Of a stretch of DNA of 64,000 nucleotides, positions 44,230-53,113 are shown in pieces. The first letter of the stretch is position 1. Every line of letters starts with the position of its first letter. The notes beneath the pieces were generated by a model. That model worked only from the letters and a program-made list of their open reading frames with translations, had not been told where the DNA came from and did not search any database. The DNA is from Jejubacter sp036620675 (lineage in GTDB: Bacteria; Pseudomonadota; Gammaproteobacteria; Enterobacterales; Enterobacteriaceae). Location of the stretch: assembly GCA_036620675.1 (NCBI GenBank), contig JAZHEE010000006.1. One strand, written 5' to 3'. The position numbers and the translations under genes were made by a program.

Positions 44230-44997
44230 ATGAAACTCAACACCCGCCTGCAAACTGCGCAATCTCCGGGCTCCGCGACGCCCATCGTTCTGATTCACGG
44301 CCTGTTCGGCAGCCTGGATAATCTGGGCGTGCTGGGTCGCTCTCTAATGGAGGAACGCACCGTACTGCAGCTCGATCTGCGTAACCACGGTCTCTCCCCT
44401 CGCAGCGAGATCATGACCTATCCGGCGATGGCTCAGGACGTTCTGGATACCCTGGACGACTGCCAGTTCGATAAAGTCACGCTTATCGGCCATTCCATGG
44501 GCGGCAAAGTGTCGATGGCGCTGAGCGCGCTGGCTCCTGAACGTATCGATCAACTGGTACTTCTCGATATTGCGCCGGTGGCCTATCCGGTACGCCGCCA
44601 CGACGCCATCTTCGCCGCCGTACGCGCCGTCACCGCACAGGGCGCCACCAGCCGCCACGACGCCGCTGCGATAATGCGCGAGCATATAGAAGAAGAAGGC
44701 GTCATCCAGTTTCTACTGAAATCATTCGCGAACGGCGAATGGCGTTTTAATGTCCCGGTGCTCTGGGATCAGTACGACAATATCACCGGCTGGGAGCCCA
44801 CACCTCCCTGGCCGCATCCTGCCCTGTTTATCCGCGGCGGCGATTCACCCTATATTCAGGCCGCATATCAGCCGGAGATCGCCGCCCAGTTCCCCCAGGC
44901 GCGCGCACACGTCATTGCCGGCGCCGGCCACTGGGTTCACGCCGAAAAGCCCCAGCCAGTGCTGCGGGCCATCCATCGCTTCCTTGCTTCTGATTAA
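44230..44997 (+). CDS. ybfF: YbfF, alpha/beta-hydrolase esterase
   Basis: 255 residues. The nucleophile Ser89 is in LIGHSMGGKVS, the oxyanion HG motif is VLIHGLFGS, and the catalytic His is in AGAGHWVHAEKP near residue 234. E. coli YbfF acts on acyl-CoA and short esters in vitro; its physiological role is unclear. It is divergent from seqA. Confidence 0.96.
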   Translation: MKLNTRLQTAQSPGSATPIVLIHGLFGSLDNLGVLGRSLMEERTVLQLDLRNHGLSPRSEIMTYPAMAQDVLDTLDDCQFDKVTLIGHSMGGKVSMALSALAPERIDQLVLLDIAPVAYPVRRHDAIFAAVRAVTAQGATSRHDAAAIMREHIEEEGVIQFLLKSFANGEWRFNVPVLWDQYDNITGWEPTPPWPHPALFIRGGDSPYIQAAYQPEIAAQFPQARAHVIAGAGHWVHAEKPQPVLRAIHRFLASD

Positions 44998-45005
44998 AAA
45001 CCCAT
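44990..45005 (+). promoter_or_regulatory. Weak LexA-box-like sequence before ybfE
   Basis: CTGATTAAAAACCCAT overlaps the ybfF stop. E. coli ybfE has a LexA site with CTGATTAAAAACCCAG (recalled from published SOS box lists). The final CAG half is changed to CAT here, so binding may be weaker or lost. Confidence 0.4.
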
Positions 45006-45118
45006 CGTCCGGTCGCCAGATGCGCTCCGGGCGTTGGCGCCCCGCTGAGCACTGATGTATGATGGCGCGCTGTAAAAATCCGCTCCCGTAGCCTTTTCCC
45101 TGTCAGCAGCAGCAAATC

Positions 45119-45400
45119 ATGGCAAAAGAACAAACGGACCGCACGACGCTCGATCTTTTTGCAAACGAGCGTCGACCGGGTCGACCCAAAACCAATCCGC
45201 TGTCGCGTGACGAGCAGCTGCGCATCAACAAGCGCAACCAGCTTAAACGCGATAAAGTCCGCGGCCTGAAACGCGTTGAGCTGAAGCTTAACGGCGAAGC
45301 CGTGGATGCGCTCAATGAGCTCGCCCATGCGCGCAACATCAGCCGCAGCGAGCTTATCGAAGAGATTCTGCTGAGCCAGCTCGCCCAGCTCCGGGGCTAA
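45119..45400 (+). CDS. ybfE: YbfE, LexA-regulated ribbon-helix-helix-like protein
   Basis: 93 residues. The N terminus MAKEQTDRTTLDLFANERR is basic. The C-terminal half (LKRVELKLNGEAVDALNELA, ISRSELIEEIL) has the pattern of a ribbon-helix-helix DNA-binding fold (my inference). E. coli YbfE is SOS-induced; its function is unknown. It is 150 bp before fldA. Confidence 0.93.
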   Translation: MAKEQTDRTTLDLFANERRPGRPKTNPLSRDEQLRINKRNQLKRDKVRGLKRVELKLNGEAVDALNELAHARNISRSELIEEILLSQLAQLRG

Positions 45401-45550
45401 GACCGCCCTTACGCCGCCCGGCATGTTGCATACTGTGCACCCTGCGACGAATAGCGGTTTCCGCACTCGAAGGGCTTCTGCTATGATTGCCCTATCCGTG
45501 GGCATTACGCAGCCACCATACTTTTTTAGATTCAAGAGGTTACTTTACTC

Positions 45551-46081
45551 ATGGCAATCGTAGGCATTTTTTTCGGCAGCGACACCGGCAACACCGAAAA
45601 TATCGCGAAAATGATTCAGAAACAGCTCGGTAAAGAAGTTGCTGAGGTGCATGATATTGCTAAAAGCAGCAAAGAAGACCTGGAAGGCTTCGATATTCTG
45701 CTGCTTGGAATCCCGACCTGGTACTATGGTGAAGCGCAGTGCGACTGGGACGACTTCTTCCCCACGCTGGAAGAAGTCGACTTCAACGGTAAGCTGGTTG
45801 CGCTGTTTGGTTGCGGCGATCAGGAAGACTATGCGGAATACTTCTGCGACGCGTTGGGCACCATTCGCGACATTATCGAACCGAACGGCGCCACCATTGT
45901 GGGCCACTGGCCGACCGAAAGCTACCACTTCGAAGCGTCCAAGGGGCTGGCCGATGACGACCATTTCCTGGGCCTGGCTATCGACGAAGATCGTCAGCCG
46001 GAACTGACCAACGAGCGCGTTGAAAAATGGGTTAAGCAGATCTCCGAAGAGCTGCATCTTGATGAAATTATCAACGCCTGA
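45551..46081 (+). CDS. fldA: Flavodoxin 1
   Basis: FldA is a low-potential FMN electron carrier for MiaB, IspG/H, BioB, pyruvate formate-lyase activation and others. It has 176 residues as in E. coli. The FMN phosphate loop GSDTGNTENIAK is at about 9-20, with the aromatic loops PTWYYGE and GCGDQEDYAEYFCD. It is essential in enterics. MiaB, a dependent radical-SAM enzyme, lies at 59688 in this window. Confidence 0.98.
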   Translation: MAIVGIFFGSDTGNTENIAKMIQKQLGKEVAEVHDIAKSSKEDLEGFDILLLGIPTWYYGEAQCDWDDFFPTLEEVDFNGKLVALFGCGDQEDYAEYFCDALGTIRDIIEPNGATIVGHWPTESYHFEASKGLADDDHFLGLAIDEDRQPELTNERVEKWVKQISEELHLDEIINA

Positions 46082-46285
46082 TAATAGCCTGCTGCGGCGC
46101 GATCTGCGCCGCATTAATAGATATAACCGATAGTAATAATTGATACAATTTTTTAACTTTGCCCCACTAAGTAGTACAATATGTCCGGTAAAATGGGCTC
46201 AGATGCCGCATCTGGCATAAATTTTCCCACTTTTTTATTCACATTTTTGCAGGTTGAACGCGGTTTTCATTTACCCTTCACGGCT

Positions 46286-46307
46286 CTATAATGAGACGCA
46301 TTCATCT
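46286..46307 (+). promoter_or_regulatory. fur promoter -10 with overlapping Fur-box-like sequence
   Basis: TATAAT (46287-46292) is embedded in ATAATGAGACGCATTCATCT, which resembles the Fur box and matches the autoregulatory site position of E. coli fur. A good -35 at 17 bp is not evident. Confidence 0.5.
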
Positions 46308-46313
46308 TTTTTT

Positions 46314-46376
46314 ATGAATTCTATGCAGTGCTCCAGAGGAGCTAAGTCATTAAGCAACAGGACATATTCCGCATGA
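46314..46376 (+). CDS. Candidate uof-like leader peptide upstream of fur
   Basis: A 20-codon open frame (MNSMQCSRGAKSLSNRTYSA) whose TGA overlaps the fur ATG as ATGA. E. coli has uof, a 28-codon frame coupled to fur and the target of RyhB. The frame equivalent to E. coli uof is broken by TAA (46350-46352) here, while this neighbouring frame ends at the fur start. It has no obvious ribosome-binding site beyond a U-rich tract. Speculative. Confidence 0.3.
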   Translation: MNSMQCSRGAKSLSNRTYSA

Positions 46377-46825
46377 CTGACAACAATACCGCATTAAAGA
46401 AGGCCGGCCTGAAAGTCACGCTTCCCCGGTTAAAGATCCTGGAAGTGTTACAGGAGCCTGAAAACCATCATGTCAGTGCGGAAGACTTGTACAAACGACT
46501 GATCGATATGGGGGAAGAAATTGGTCTGGCCACGGTTTACCGCGTGCTGAACCAGTTCGACGACGCAGGTATCGTCACCCGTCACAACTTTGAAGGCGGA
46601 AAATCCGTTTTTGAACTGACGCAGCAGCATCATCACGATCATCTTATTTGTCTGGACTGCGGCAAAGTGATTGAATTCAGCGATGATTCTATTGAAACAC
46701 GGCAGCGTGAAATTGCCACCCGGCATAATATCCGCCTGACCAACCACAGCCTCTATCTGTATGGCCACTGCGCCGAAGGCGACTGTCGGGAAAGCGATGA
46801 CGCCCATGAGGTCAGCAAGAAGTAA
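46373..46825 (+). CDS. fur: Fur, ferric uptake regulator
   Basis: Fe2+-dependent repressor of iron uptake and global regulator. It has 150 residues. The winged-helix N domain (LKKAGLKVTLPRLKILEVLQ, GLATVYRVLNQFDDAGIV) precedes the dimerisation domain with the metal ligands HHHDH (about 86-90), Cys93-x2-Cys96 (ICLDCGKV) and a C-terminal CAEGDC. fldA upstream can contribute transcripts, as in E. coli. Confidence 0.98.
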   Translation: MTDNNTALKKAGLKVTLPRLKILEVLQEPENHHVSAEDLYKRLIDMGEEIGLATVYRVLNQFDDAGIVTRHNFEGGKSVFELTQQHHHDHLICLDCGKVIEFSDDSIETRQREIATRHNIRLTNHSLYLYGHCAEGDCRESDDAHEVSKK

Positions 46826-46844
46826 TCACGTCCGGGCCAGCGTC

Positions 46845-46876
46845 AAAAAAACCGGAGAGCGCTCTCCGGTTTTTTA
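46845..46876 (+). terminator. fur terminator
   Basis: A perfect palindrome CCGGAGAGCGCTCTCCGG (46852-46869) is flanked by A7 and T7. It may function in both directions. Confidence 0.9.
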
Positions 46877-46882
46877 TTGCCA

Positions 46883-46913
46883 TAAAAAACCCCACCATCG
46901 TGGGGTTTTTTGT
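46883..46913 (-). terminator. glnS terminator, bidirectional
   Basis: CCCCAC-CATC-GTGGGG (46890-46905) is flanked by an A-run before and a T-run after. It lies 21 bp past the glnS stop on the minus strand and only 14 bp from the fur terminator. Confidence 0.88.
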
Positions 46914-46933
46914 TTGTACCGACGATATCGCGC

Positions 46934-48601
46934 TTAGCCGCCAGTCTTCGCCCAGGTATCGCGCAGACCAACAGTGCGATTAAACACCGGTTTGTCGGCG
47001 CTGCTGGTCAGTCCGTCAAGACAGAAGTACCCTTCACGCTCGAACTGGTAAGCCTTTTCCGGCTGCGCCGCTTTCAGGCTCTGTTCGCCATAACCCTGCT
47101 TCACCACCAGCGACTCGGGATTAATGGTGGAAAGGAAGTCTTCCGCCGCGCCCGGGTTCGCCACGCTGAACAGGCGATCGTAGAGGCGAATTTCGATAGG
47201 CAGCGCATGGGCGGCGCTGACCCAGTGAATCACCCCTTTTACCTTGCGCCCATCGGCCGGATCTTTACTCAGCGTATCGGCATCGTAGCTGCAGCGGATC
47301 GCGGTGATATTTCCATCGGCGTCTTTTTCCACCTCTTCGGCTTTAATCACATAGGCGTTGCGCAAACGCACCTCTTTGCCCAGCACCAGGCGCTTATACT
47401 GCTTGTTCGCTTCTTCGCGGAAGTCGGCGCGATCGATCCAGATTTCGCCGCTGAAAGGCACCTCACGGCTGCCCATTTCCGGACGATTCGGGTGATTCGG
47501 CATAGTAACCATCTCGCTCTGCCCCTGCGGATAGTTAGTAATGATCAACTTAACCGGATCGATAACCGCCATCGCACGCGGCGCGTTCTCGTTGAGATCT
47601 TCGCGAATACAGGCTTCCAGCGACGCCATTTCAACGGTGTTGTCCTGTTTGGTAACGCCGATACGCTTACAGAATTCACGGATAGCCGCTGCGGTATAGC
47701 CACGACGGCGCAGGCCAGAAATGGTCGGCATGCGCGGATCGTTCCAGCCTTCAACGATCTTTTCGGTCACCAGCAGGTTAAGCTTACGCTTGGACATGAT
47801 GGCGTATTCCAGGTTCAGGCGCGAAAATTCGTACTGGCGCGGATGAGCCGGGATAGTGATGTTGTCCAGCACCCAGTCATAAAGACGGCGGTTATCCTGG
47901 AATTCCAGGGTACACAGCGAGTGGGTGATTCCTTCCAGCGCATCGGAAATACAGTGGGTGAAATCATACATCGGGTAGATGCACCACTTGTTACCGGTCT
48001 GGTGATGTTCGGCAAACTTAATGCGATACAGTACCGGATCGCGCATCACCATAAACGGAGAAGCCATATCGATCTTCGCACGCAGGCAGGCGGTGCCTTC
48101 GGCAAACTCCCCGGCACGCATTTTTTCAAACAGCGCCAGATTCTCTTCCACCGTGCGATCGCGATATGGGCTGTTTTTACCCGGCTCAGTCAGGGTACCG
48201 CGGTACTCGCGAATCTGCTCCGGCGTCAGCTCATCAACATAGGCCAGGCCTTTGTTGATAAGCTCAATAGCGTAGTGGAACAGCTGGTCGAAATAGTCAG
48301 AAGAATAACGGACATCCCCCGCCCAGTGAAAACCCAGCCACTCGACATCCTGCTTAATGGAGTCCACATACTCGATATCTTCTTTAACCGGGTTAGTGTC
48401 GTCAAAGCGCAGATTACAGGTGCCCTGATAATCCTGAGCGATGCCGAAGTTCAGGCAGATGGATTTCGCATGGCCGATGTGCAGATAGCCGTTCGGCTCA
48501 GGAGGAAAACGCGTGCAAATGGTGGCGTGTTTACCGCAGGCCAGATCCTCATCGATAATCTGGCGAATAAAGTTAGTTGGGCGGGCTTCGGCCTCACTCA
48601 T
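46934..48601 (-). CDS. glnS: Glutaminyl-tRNA synthetase
   Basis: GlnRS charges tRNA-Gln, whose genes lie at 57566-58279 in this window. It has 555 residues. Class I signatures are PPEPNGYLHIGHAKS (HIGH, about 34-48) and MSKRK (about 269-273). C-terminal anticodon-binding beta-barrels include PFSGEIWIDRADF. It faces fur tail-to-tail; E. coli chiP/chiQ, found between them in K-12, are absent. Confidence 0.98.
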   Translation of the reverse strand: MSEAEARPTNFIRQIIDEDLACGKHATICTRFPPEPNGYLHIGHAKSICLNFGIAQDYQGTCNLRFDDTNPVKEDIEYVDSIKQDVEWLGFHWAGDVRYSSDYFDQLFHYAIELINKGLAYVDELTPEQIREYRGTLTEPGKNSPYRDRTVEENLALFEKMRAGEFAEGTACLRAKIDMASPFMVMRDPVLYRIKFAEHHQTGNKWCIYPMYDFTHCISDALEGITHSLCTLEFQDNRRLYDWVLDNITIPAHPRQYEFSRLNLEYAIMSKRKLNLLVTEKIVEGWNDPRMPTISGLRRRGYTAAAIREFCKRIGVTKQDNTVEMASLEACIREDLNENAPRAMAVIDPVKLIITNYPQGQSEMVTMPNHPNRPEMGSREVPFSGEIWIDRADFREEANKQYKRLVLGKEVRLRNAYVIKAEEVEKDADGNITAIRCSYDADTLSKDPADGRKVKGVIHWVSAAHALPIEIRLYDRLFSVANPGAAEDFLSTINPESLVVKQGYGEQSLKAAQPEKAYQFEREGYFCLDGLTSSADKPVFNRTVGLRDTWAKTGG

Positions 48602-48710
48602 CTCTTAATACCTCAAAGCGTTTTTAACTCGGTTAACGTGGCATGATCTTACAAGCCGTCGCCGGAAACAACCTTTAGTTACAGAAATTAGCACAGCGTT
48701 GACGCGGGAA

Positions 48711-48741
48711 TAAAAAAACGGCCGGGTTCATCGCCCGGCCG
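48711..48741 (-). terminator. nagE terminator
   Basis: On the minus strand the hairpin CGGCCGGG...CCCGGCCG (48719-48741) is followed by T7. It lies 24 bp after the nagE stop. Confidence 0.9.
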
Positions 48742-48765
48742 CTTCAGTGATACCGTCCGCAGACG

Positions 48766-50793
48766 CTATTTCTTCGCTTTAATCTCGTACAGCGGCGTCT
48801 CGCCAGCCACCAGGGCACCGGTCGCTTTCACCACCAGCCCGCTGTAGTCGTCGATGTTGCTGCAAACCACCGGGCTAATCATCGAGCGCGCATTGGCATT
48901 CAGGAAGTCGAGATCCATCTCCAGCACCGGCTGACCGGCGCGAACCGTCGCCCCTTCTTCCACCAGACGCTTAAAGCCTTTGCCTTCCAGCGCCACGGTA
49001 TCGATCCCCATGTGCACCACAATTTCGGCACCGTCGTCGGTTTCCAGGCAGAATGCGTGGTTGGTGTTGAAGATTTTCACCACGGTACCCGCAGCCGGGG
49101 CAACCACCGTTTTTTCGCTGGGTTTGATAGCCACGCCGTCGCCTACCGCTTTGCTGGCGAAGGCTTCGTCCGGCACATCATCCAGCGCCACCAGTTCGCC
49201 GCTGACCGGCGCTACCAGGGTCACGACGGTCGGCTGATCGTTACGCACCGCCTGTGGCCTGGCCTGCGCTGCCGGCGCCGACTGTGCCGGGCCGGACTGA
49301 GCCGCCGCGACGTGCCCCGTGGTCTTCATGGCATTAGCTATCTTCTCGGCGACAAAGCCGACGATGATCTGCACGCTGGTCTTGTTCAGGCGAATCACGC
49401 CGCTGGCGCCAAGGCGCTTGGCCAGTGCGTCATCCACAACGGCAGAATCTTTCACCGACAGGCGCAGACGAGTGATACAGGCATCGATACCGGTCAGGTT
49501 ATCGGAACCCCCTACCGCCGCGATGTACTGGCGAGCCAGTTCAGACACGTCCTGCTTTTCACCGCCGCTGATGTTAGTGTCCTGCCCATCGGCTTCGCTA
49601 CCGGCCACGGCCAGCTCGCGCCCCGGGGTCATCAGGTTAAATTTGGTGATAGTGAAACGGAACACCAGATAGTAGATAACGAAGAACACCAGGCCCTGCG
49701 GAATCAGCATGTACCAGTGCGTGGCCAGCGGGTTACGCGAAGAGAGCACCATATCCACCAGACCGGCGCTGAAGCCAAAGCCGGCAATCCAGTGCATGCT
49801 GGCGGCGATGAAAACCGAGATACCGGTCAGCACGGCGTGAATCACGTACAGTACCGGCGCAACGAACATGAAGGAGAACTCCAGCGGCTCGGTGATGCCG
49901 GTAAAGAACGCGGCGAACGCGCCCGCCATCATGATACCCAGCACTTTTGCTTTATTTTCAGGACGCGCACACTGATAAATTGCCAGCGCCGCCCCGGGCA
50001 GACCGAACATCATGATCGGGAAGAAGCCCGCCTGATAGCGACCGGTGATCCCCACAACCGCTTTGCCCGCCTCGATAGACTGCGCCCCGCCCAGGAAGTT
50101 AGGAATATCGTTGATACCCGCCACATCGAACCAGAATACCGAGTTCAGCGCGTGGTGCAGACCAACCGGAATCAGCAGGCGGTTAAAGAAGGCGTAAACC
50201 CCGGCGCCGATGGAGCCCATCTTCTGAATATACTCGCCGAACTCCACCAGACCGCCGAAAATAACCGGCCAGACGTACATCAGTACGAAAGCAACGGCTA
50301 TCATCACAAATGAGGTCAGGATCGGCACCAGACGGCGGCCGCTAAAGAACGACAGCGCCTTCGGCAACTCCACGCCGCTAAAGCGGTTATACAGCTCAGC
50401 GGAAATGATACCCACCAGGATCCCCACGAACTGGTTATTAATCTTCGCGAAAGCGGCAGGGACTTCCGCTTCCGGGATGCTCTGAATCATGGAAACCGCA
50501 GCCGGCGAGCAGAGCGTGGTCAGTACCAGAAAGCCGACAAAGCCGGTCAGCGCAGCCGCGCCGTCTTTATCTTTAGACATGCCGTATGCGACGCCGATGG
50601 CGAACAGCACCGACATGTTATCGATGATGGCGGAACCGGACTTAATAAAGAAGGCGGCGAGCGCGTTGTCGCCCCCCCAACCTACCGGGTCAATCCAGTA
50701 ACCGACACCCATCAGGATGGCGGCGGCAGGCAAGGTCGCCACCGGTACCATCAAAGCGCGCCCTACGCGCTGTAAGTAGCCTAGAATACTCAC
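48766..50793 (-). CDS. nagE: PTS N-acetylglucosamine-specific EIICBA transporter
   Basis: NagE imports and phosphorylates GlcNAc. It has 675 residues: a membrane EIIC domain (about 1-375), EIIB with the phospho-cysteine Cys439 (GIDACITRLRL), and EIIA with the active His594 (VVHMGIDTVALEG). It is 27 residues longer than E. coli NagE. The Glu/Asp-rich C-B linker and Ala/Pro/Gln-rich B-A linker are the likely sites. It is divergent from nagB with shared operators. Confidence 0.97.
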   Translation of the reverse strand: MSILGYLQRVGRALMVPVATLPAAAILMGVGYWIDPVGWGGDNALAAFFIKSGSAIIDNMSVLFAIGVAYGMSKDKDGAAALTGFVGFLVLTTLCSPAAVSMIQSIPEAEVPAAFAKINNQFVGILVGIISAELYNRFSGVELPKALSFFSGRRLVPILTSFVMIAVAFVLMYVWPVIFGGLVEFGEYIQKMGSIGAGVYAFFNRLLIPVGLHHALNSVFWFDVAGINDIPNFLGGAQSIEAGKAVVGITGRYQAGFFPIMMFGLPGAALAIYQCARPENKAKVLGIMMAGAFAAFFTGITEPLEFSFMFVAPVLYVIHAVLTGISVFIAASMHWIAGFGFSAGLVDMVLSSRNPLATHWYMLIPQGLVFFVIYYLVFRFTITKFNLMTPGRELAVAGSEADGQDTNISGGEKQDVSELARQYIAAVGGSDNLTGIDACITRLRLSVKDSAVVDDALAKRLGASGVIRLNKTSVQIIVGFVAEKIANAMKTTGHVAAAQSGPAQSAPAAQARPQAVRNDQPTVVTLVAPVSGELVALDDVPDEAFASKAVGDGVAIKPSEKTVVAPAAGTVVKIFNTNHAFCLETDDGAEIVVHMGIDTVALEGKGFKRLVEEGATVRAGQPVLEMDLDFLNANARSMISPVVCSNIDDYSGLVVKATGALVAGETPLYEIKAKK

Positions 50794-50910
50794 TTTATTC
50801 CCCCTATAAGGCCCCGAGTGAAGCCTCGTAGCTCTTTTTTTATAGTGCGATTGCCCGTGTTGCAGGCGAATCCATACGGCAAAATCTCATGTCACGCCAG
50901 AGTGTGTGGA

Positions 50911-50934
50911 AATTTAATTCGTATCGCAAATTAA
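50911..50934. promoter_or_regulatory. NagC operator, nagE side
   Basis: AATTTAATTCGTATCGCAAA and the following TTAA form the near-palindromic NagC site type of E. coli nagE (TTCG...CGCAAATTA). Confidence 0.75.
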
Positions 50935-50946
50935 AAGCCCGTTTTT

Positions 50947-50962
50947 TGTGAATCAAATCACC
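50947..50962. promoter_or_regulatory. CRP site between nagE and nagB
   Basis: TGTGA, ATCAAA, TCACC matches the CRP consensus at 9 of 10 conserved positions and lies between the two NagC operators, as in E. coli. Confidence 0.8.
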
Positions 50963-51006
50963 AAATATTGCATCTAAAACACTCCCCTTCTGGCTATCTC
51001 ACAAAA

Positions 51007-51030
51007 CTTATTTTATCATCAAAAATATCA
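51007..51030. promoter_or_regulatory. NagC operator, nagB side
   Basis: CTTATTTTATCATCAAAAAT resembles the E. coli nagB operator. Its centre is about 96 bp from the nagE-side operator, close to nine helical turns, which suits loop formation. Confidence 0.75.
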
Positions 51031-51133
51031 GGACGGATAAATGCCGCCGCGCGGAAAATCTACGTTAATCTTTACTTCAGTATAAGCGGCGATCCGGCCG
51101 GCACTCTTAACTTAACTTTCATAGAGGTGAATG

Positions 51134-51934
51134 ATGAGACTGATTCCCCTGACTACGGCTCAACAGGTCGGTAAATGGGCAGCCCGCCATATTGTAAACC
51201 GTATTAACGCTTTTAACCCTACCGCGGATCGCCCTTTCGTTCTGGGCCTGCCTACCGGCGGCACGCCGCTGGAAGCCTACAAAGCGCTGGTGGAACTCTA
51301 TAAAGCTGGCGAAGTCAGCTTCAAACACGTTGTGACCTTCAATATGGATGAGTACGTCGGGCTGCCGAAAGAGCACCCGGAAAGCTACCATAGCTTCATG
51401 CACCGTAATTTCTTTGACCACGTCGATATCCCGGCAGAAAATATCAACCTGCTGGACGGCAATGCGCCGGACGTTGACGAAGAGTGCCGCCGCTATGAAG
51501 AAAAGATCCGCGCCTACGGTAAAATTCATCTGTTTATGGGCGGCGTGGGCAACGACGGGCATATCGCTTTTAACGAACCGGCCTCTTCGCTGGCTTCCCG
51601 CACCCGCATCAAAACTCTGACCCACGATACCCGGGTCGCCAACTCCCGCTTCTTTGGCGGCGACGTCAATCAGGTGCCTAAATATGCCCTGACCGTCGGC
51701 GTAGGCACTCTGCTGGATGCCGAAGAGGTGATGATTCTGGTGCTGGGTCACGTCAAGGCGCAGGCGCTTCAGGCTGCCGTCGAAGGCAACGTCAACCATA
51801 TGTGGACCATCAGCTGCCTGCAGCTGCATCCGAAAGCGGTTATCGTCTGCGACGAACCTTCCACGATGGAGCTGAAGGTGAAAACCCTGAAGTACTTCAA
51901 CGAGCTGGAAGCTGAAAGCATTAAAGGTCTTTAA
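51134..51934 (+). CDS. nagB: Glucosamine-6-phosphate deaminase
   Basis: NagB converts GlcN-6-P to fructose-6-P and ammonia and is allosterically activated by GlcNAc-6-P. It has 266 residues. Active-site elements are Asp72 (FNMDEYVGLP) and Asp141/His143/Glu148 (GVGNDGHIAFNEP). An ATG immediately upstream (51131) is possible; the second ATG gives the E. coli length. First gene of nagBACD. Confidence 0.98.
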   Translation: MRLIPLTTAQQVGKWAARHIVNRINAFNPTADRPFVLGLPTGGTPLEAYKALVELYKAGEVSFKHVVTFNMDEYVGLPKEHPESYHSFMHRNFFDHVDIPAENINLLDGNAPDVDEECRRYEEKIRAYGKIHLFMGGVGNDGHIAFNEPASSLASRTRIKTLTHDTRVANSRFFGGDVNQVPKYALTVGVGTLLDAEEVMILVLGHVKAQALQAAVEGNVNHMWTISCLQLHPKAVIVCDEPSTMELKVKTLKYFNELEAESIKGL

Positions 51935-51958
51935 GTCATATCTATTCCGGGGGTAACT

Positions 51959-53107
51959 ATGTATGCATTAACCCATGGCCGTATCTATACCGGTCACGAC
52001 GTTCTGGACGACCATGCGATCATCATCGCAGACGGTCTGATTGACCGCATCTGCCCAATGGCAGAGCTGCCGCAGGATATCGCCACACGCGATATGGGTG
52101 GTGCCGTTATCGCCCCGGGATTTATTGACGTTCAGCTAAACGGCTGCGGCGGCGTCATGTTTAACGACACCGCCGACGCTGTCAGCGTGGAAACCCTGGA
52201 AATTATGCAGAAGGCCAACGAGCGCTCCGGCTGTACCAGCTTCCTGCCAACGCTTATCACCTCCAGCGATGAGTTAATGATGCAGGCGGTTAGCGTGATG
52301 CGCGAATACCTGGGCAAGCATCAGAACCAGGCTCTGGGCCTGCATCTGGAAGGGCCATGGCTGAGTCTGGTGAAGAAAGGGACCCACAACCCTGAGTATA
52401 TCCGTAAGCCCGATCCCAGCCTGGTGAACTTCCTGTGTCAGAACGCCGACGTCATTACCAAAATCACCCTTGCGCCGGAAGAGGTCGATCCGGCCGTGAT
52501 TCGCCAACTGGTGGATGCCGGTATCCGCGTTTCCGCCGGTCACTCTAACGCCACCTGGCAGGAAGCGAAGCGCGGCTTCCGCGCCGGAATTAGTTTCGCT
52601 ACCCATCTGTACAACGCTATGCCATATATTACCGGCCGCGAGCCGGGCCTGACCGGCGCCATTTTCGACGACCCGGATCTGTACTGCGGCATTATCGCCG
52701 ACGGACTGCACGTCAGTTACGCCAACGTGCGCACCGCAAAAAAACTCAAAGGCGAAAAGCTGTGCCTGGTGACCGATGCCACCGCTGCGGCAGGTTCCGA
52801 TATTGACCAGTTCATTTTTGCTGGTAAAACAATATACTACCGGAATGGACTCTGTGTGGATGAGAACGGAACCCTGAGCGGCTCGGCGCTGACCATGATC
52901 GAAGGGGTGCGTAATCTGGTGGAGCATGTCAACATCGCGCTGGACGAAGCTCTGCGCATGGCAACGCTCTACCCTGCCCGGGCCATGGGCGTAGCGGAGC
53001 GTCTGGGCACCCTGGAATCAGGTAAGGTGGCAAACCTGACGGTGTTCAGCCGCGATTTTAATATCATTAAGACCATCGTTAACGGAGACGAGGTCGCAAT
53101 CGGATAA
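51959..53107 (+). CDS. nagA: N-acetylglucosamine-6-phosphate deacetylase
   Basis: NagA deacetylates GlcNAc-6-P for NagB and removes the NagC inducer. It has 382 residues, an amidohydrolase TIM barrel. Metal-site and substrate motifs are GLHLEGPWL (Glu131 region), VSAGHSNATW (His195), TGAIF/LHVSY and the catalytic Asp in CLVTDATAAAG (about 273). It is 24 bp after nagB and 6 bp before nagC. Confidence 0.98.
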   Translation: MYALTHGRIYTGHDVLDDHAIIIADGLIDRICPMAELPQDIATRDMGGAVIAPGFIDVQLNGCGGVMFNDTADAVSVETLEIMQKANERSGCTSFLPTLITSSDELMMQAVSVMREYLGKHQNQALGLHLEGPWLSLVKKGTHNPEYIRKPDPSLVNFLCQNADVITKITLAPEEVDPAVIRQLVDAGIRVSAGHSNATWQEAKRGFRAGISFATHLYNAMPYITGREPGLTGAIFDDPDLYCGIIADGLHVSYANVRTAKKLKGEKLCLVTDATAAAGSDIDQFIFAGKTIYYRNGLCVDENGTLSGSALTMIEGVRNLVEHVNIALDEALRMATLYPARAMGVAERLGTLESGKVANLTVFSRDFNIIKTIVNGDEVAIG

Positions 53108-53113
53108 ACAGGT

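Larger units (their letters stand above)
50794..51133. promoter_or_regulatory. nagE / nagB divergent control region
   Basis: 340 bp with no gene. It holds two NagC operators and a CRP site (separate entries), the arrangement in which NagC loops DNA between nagE and nagB in E. coli. Confidence 0.85.
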
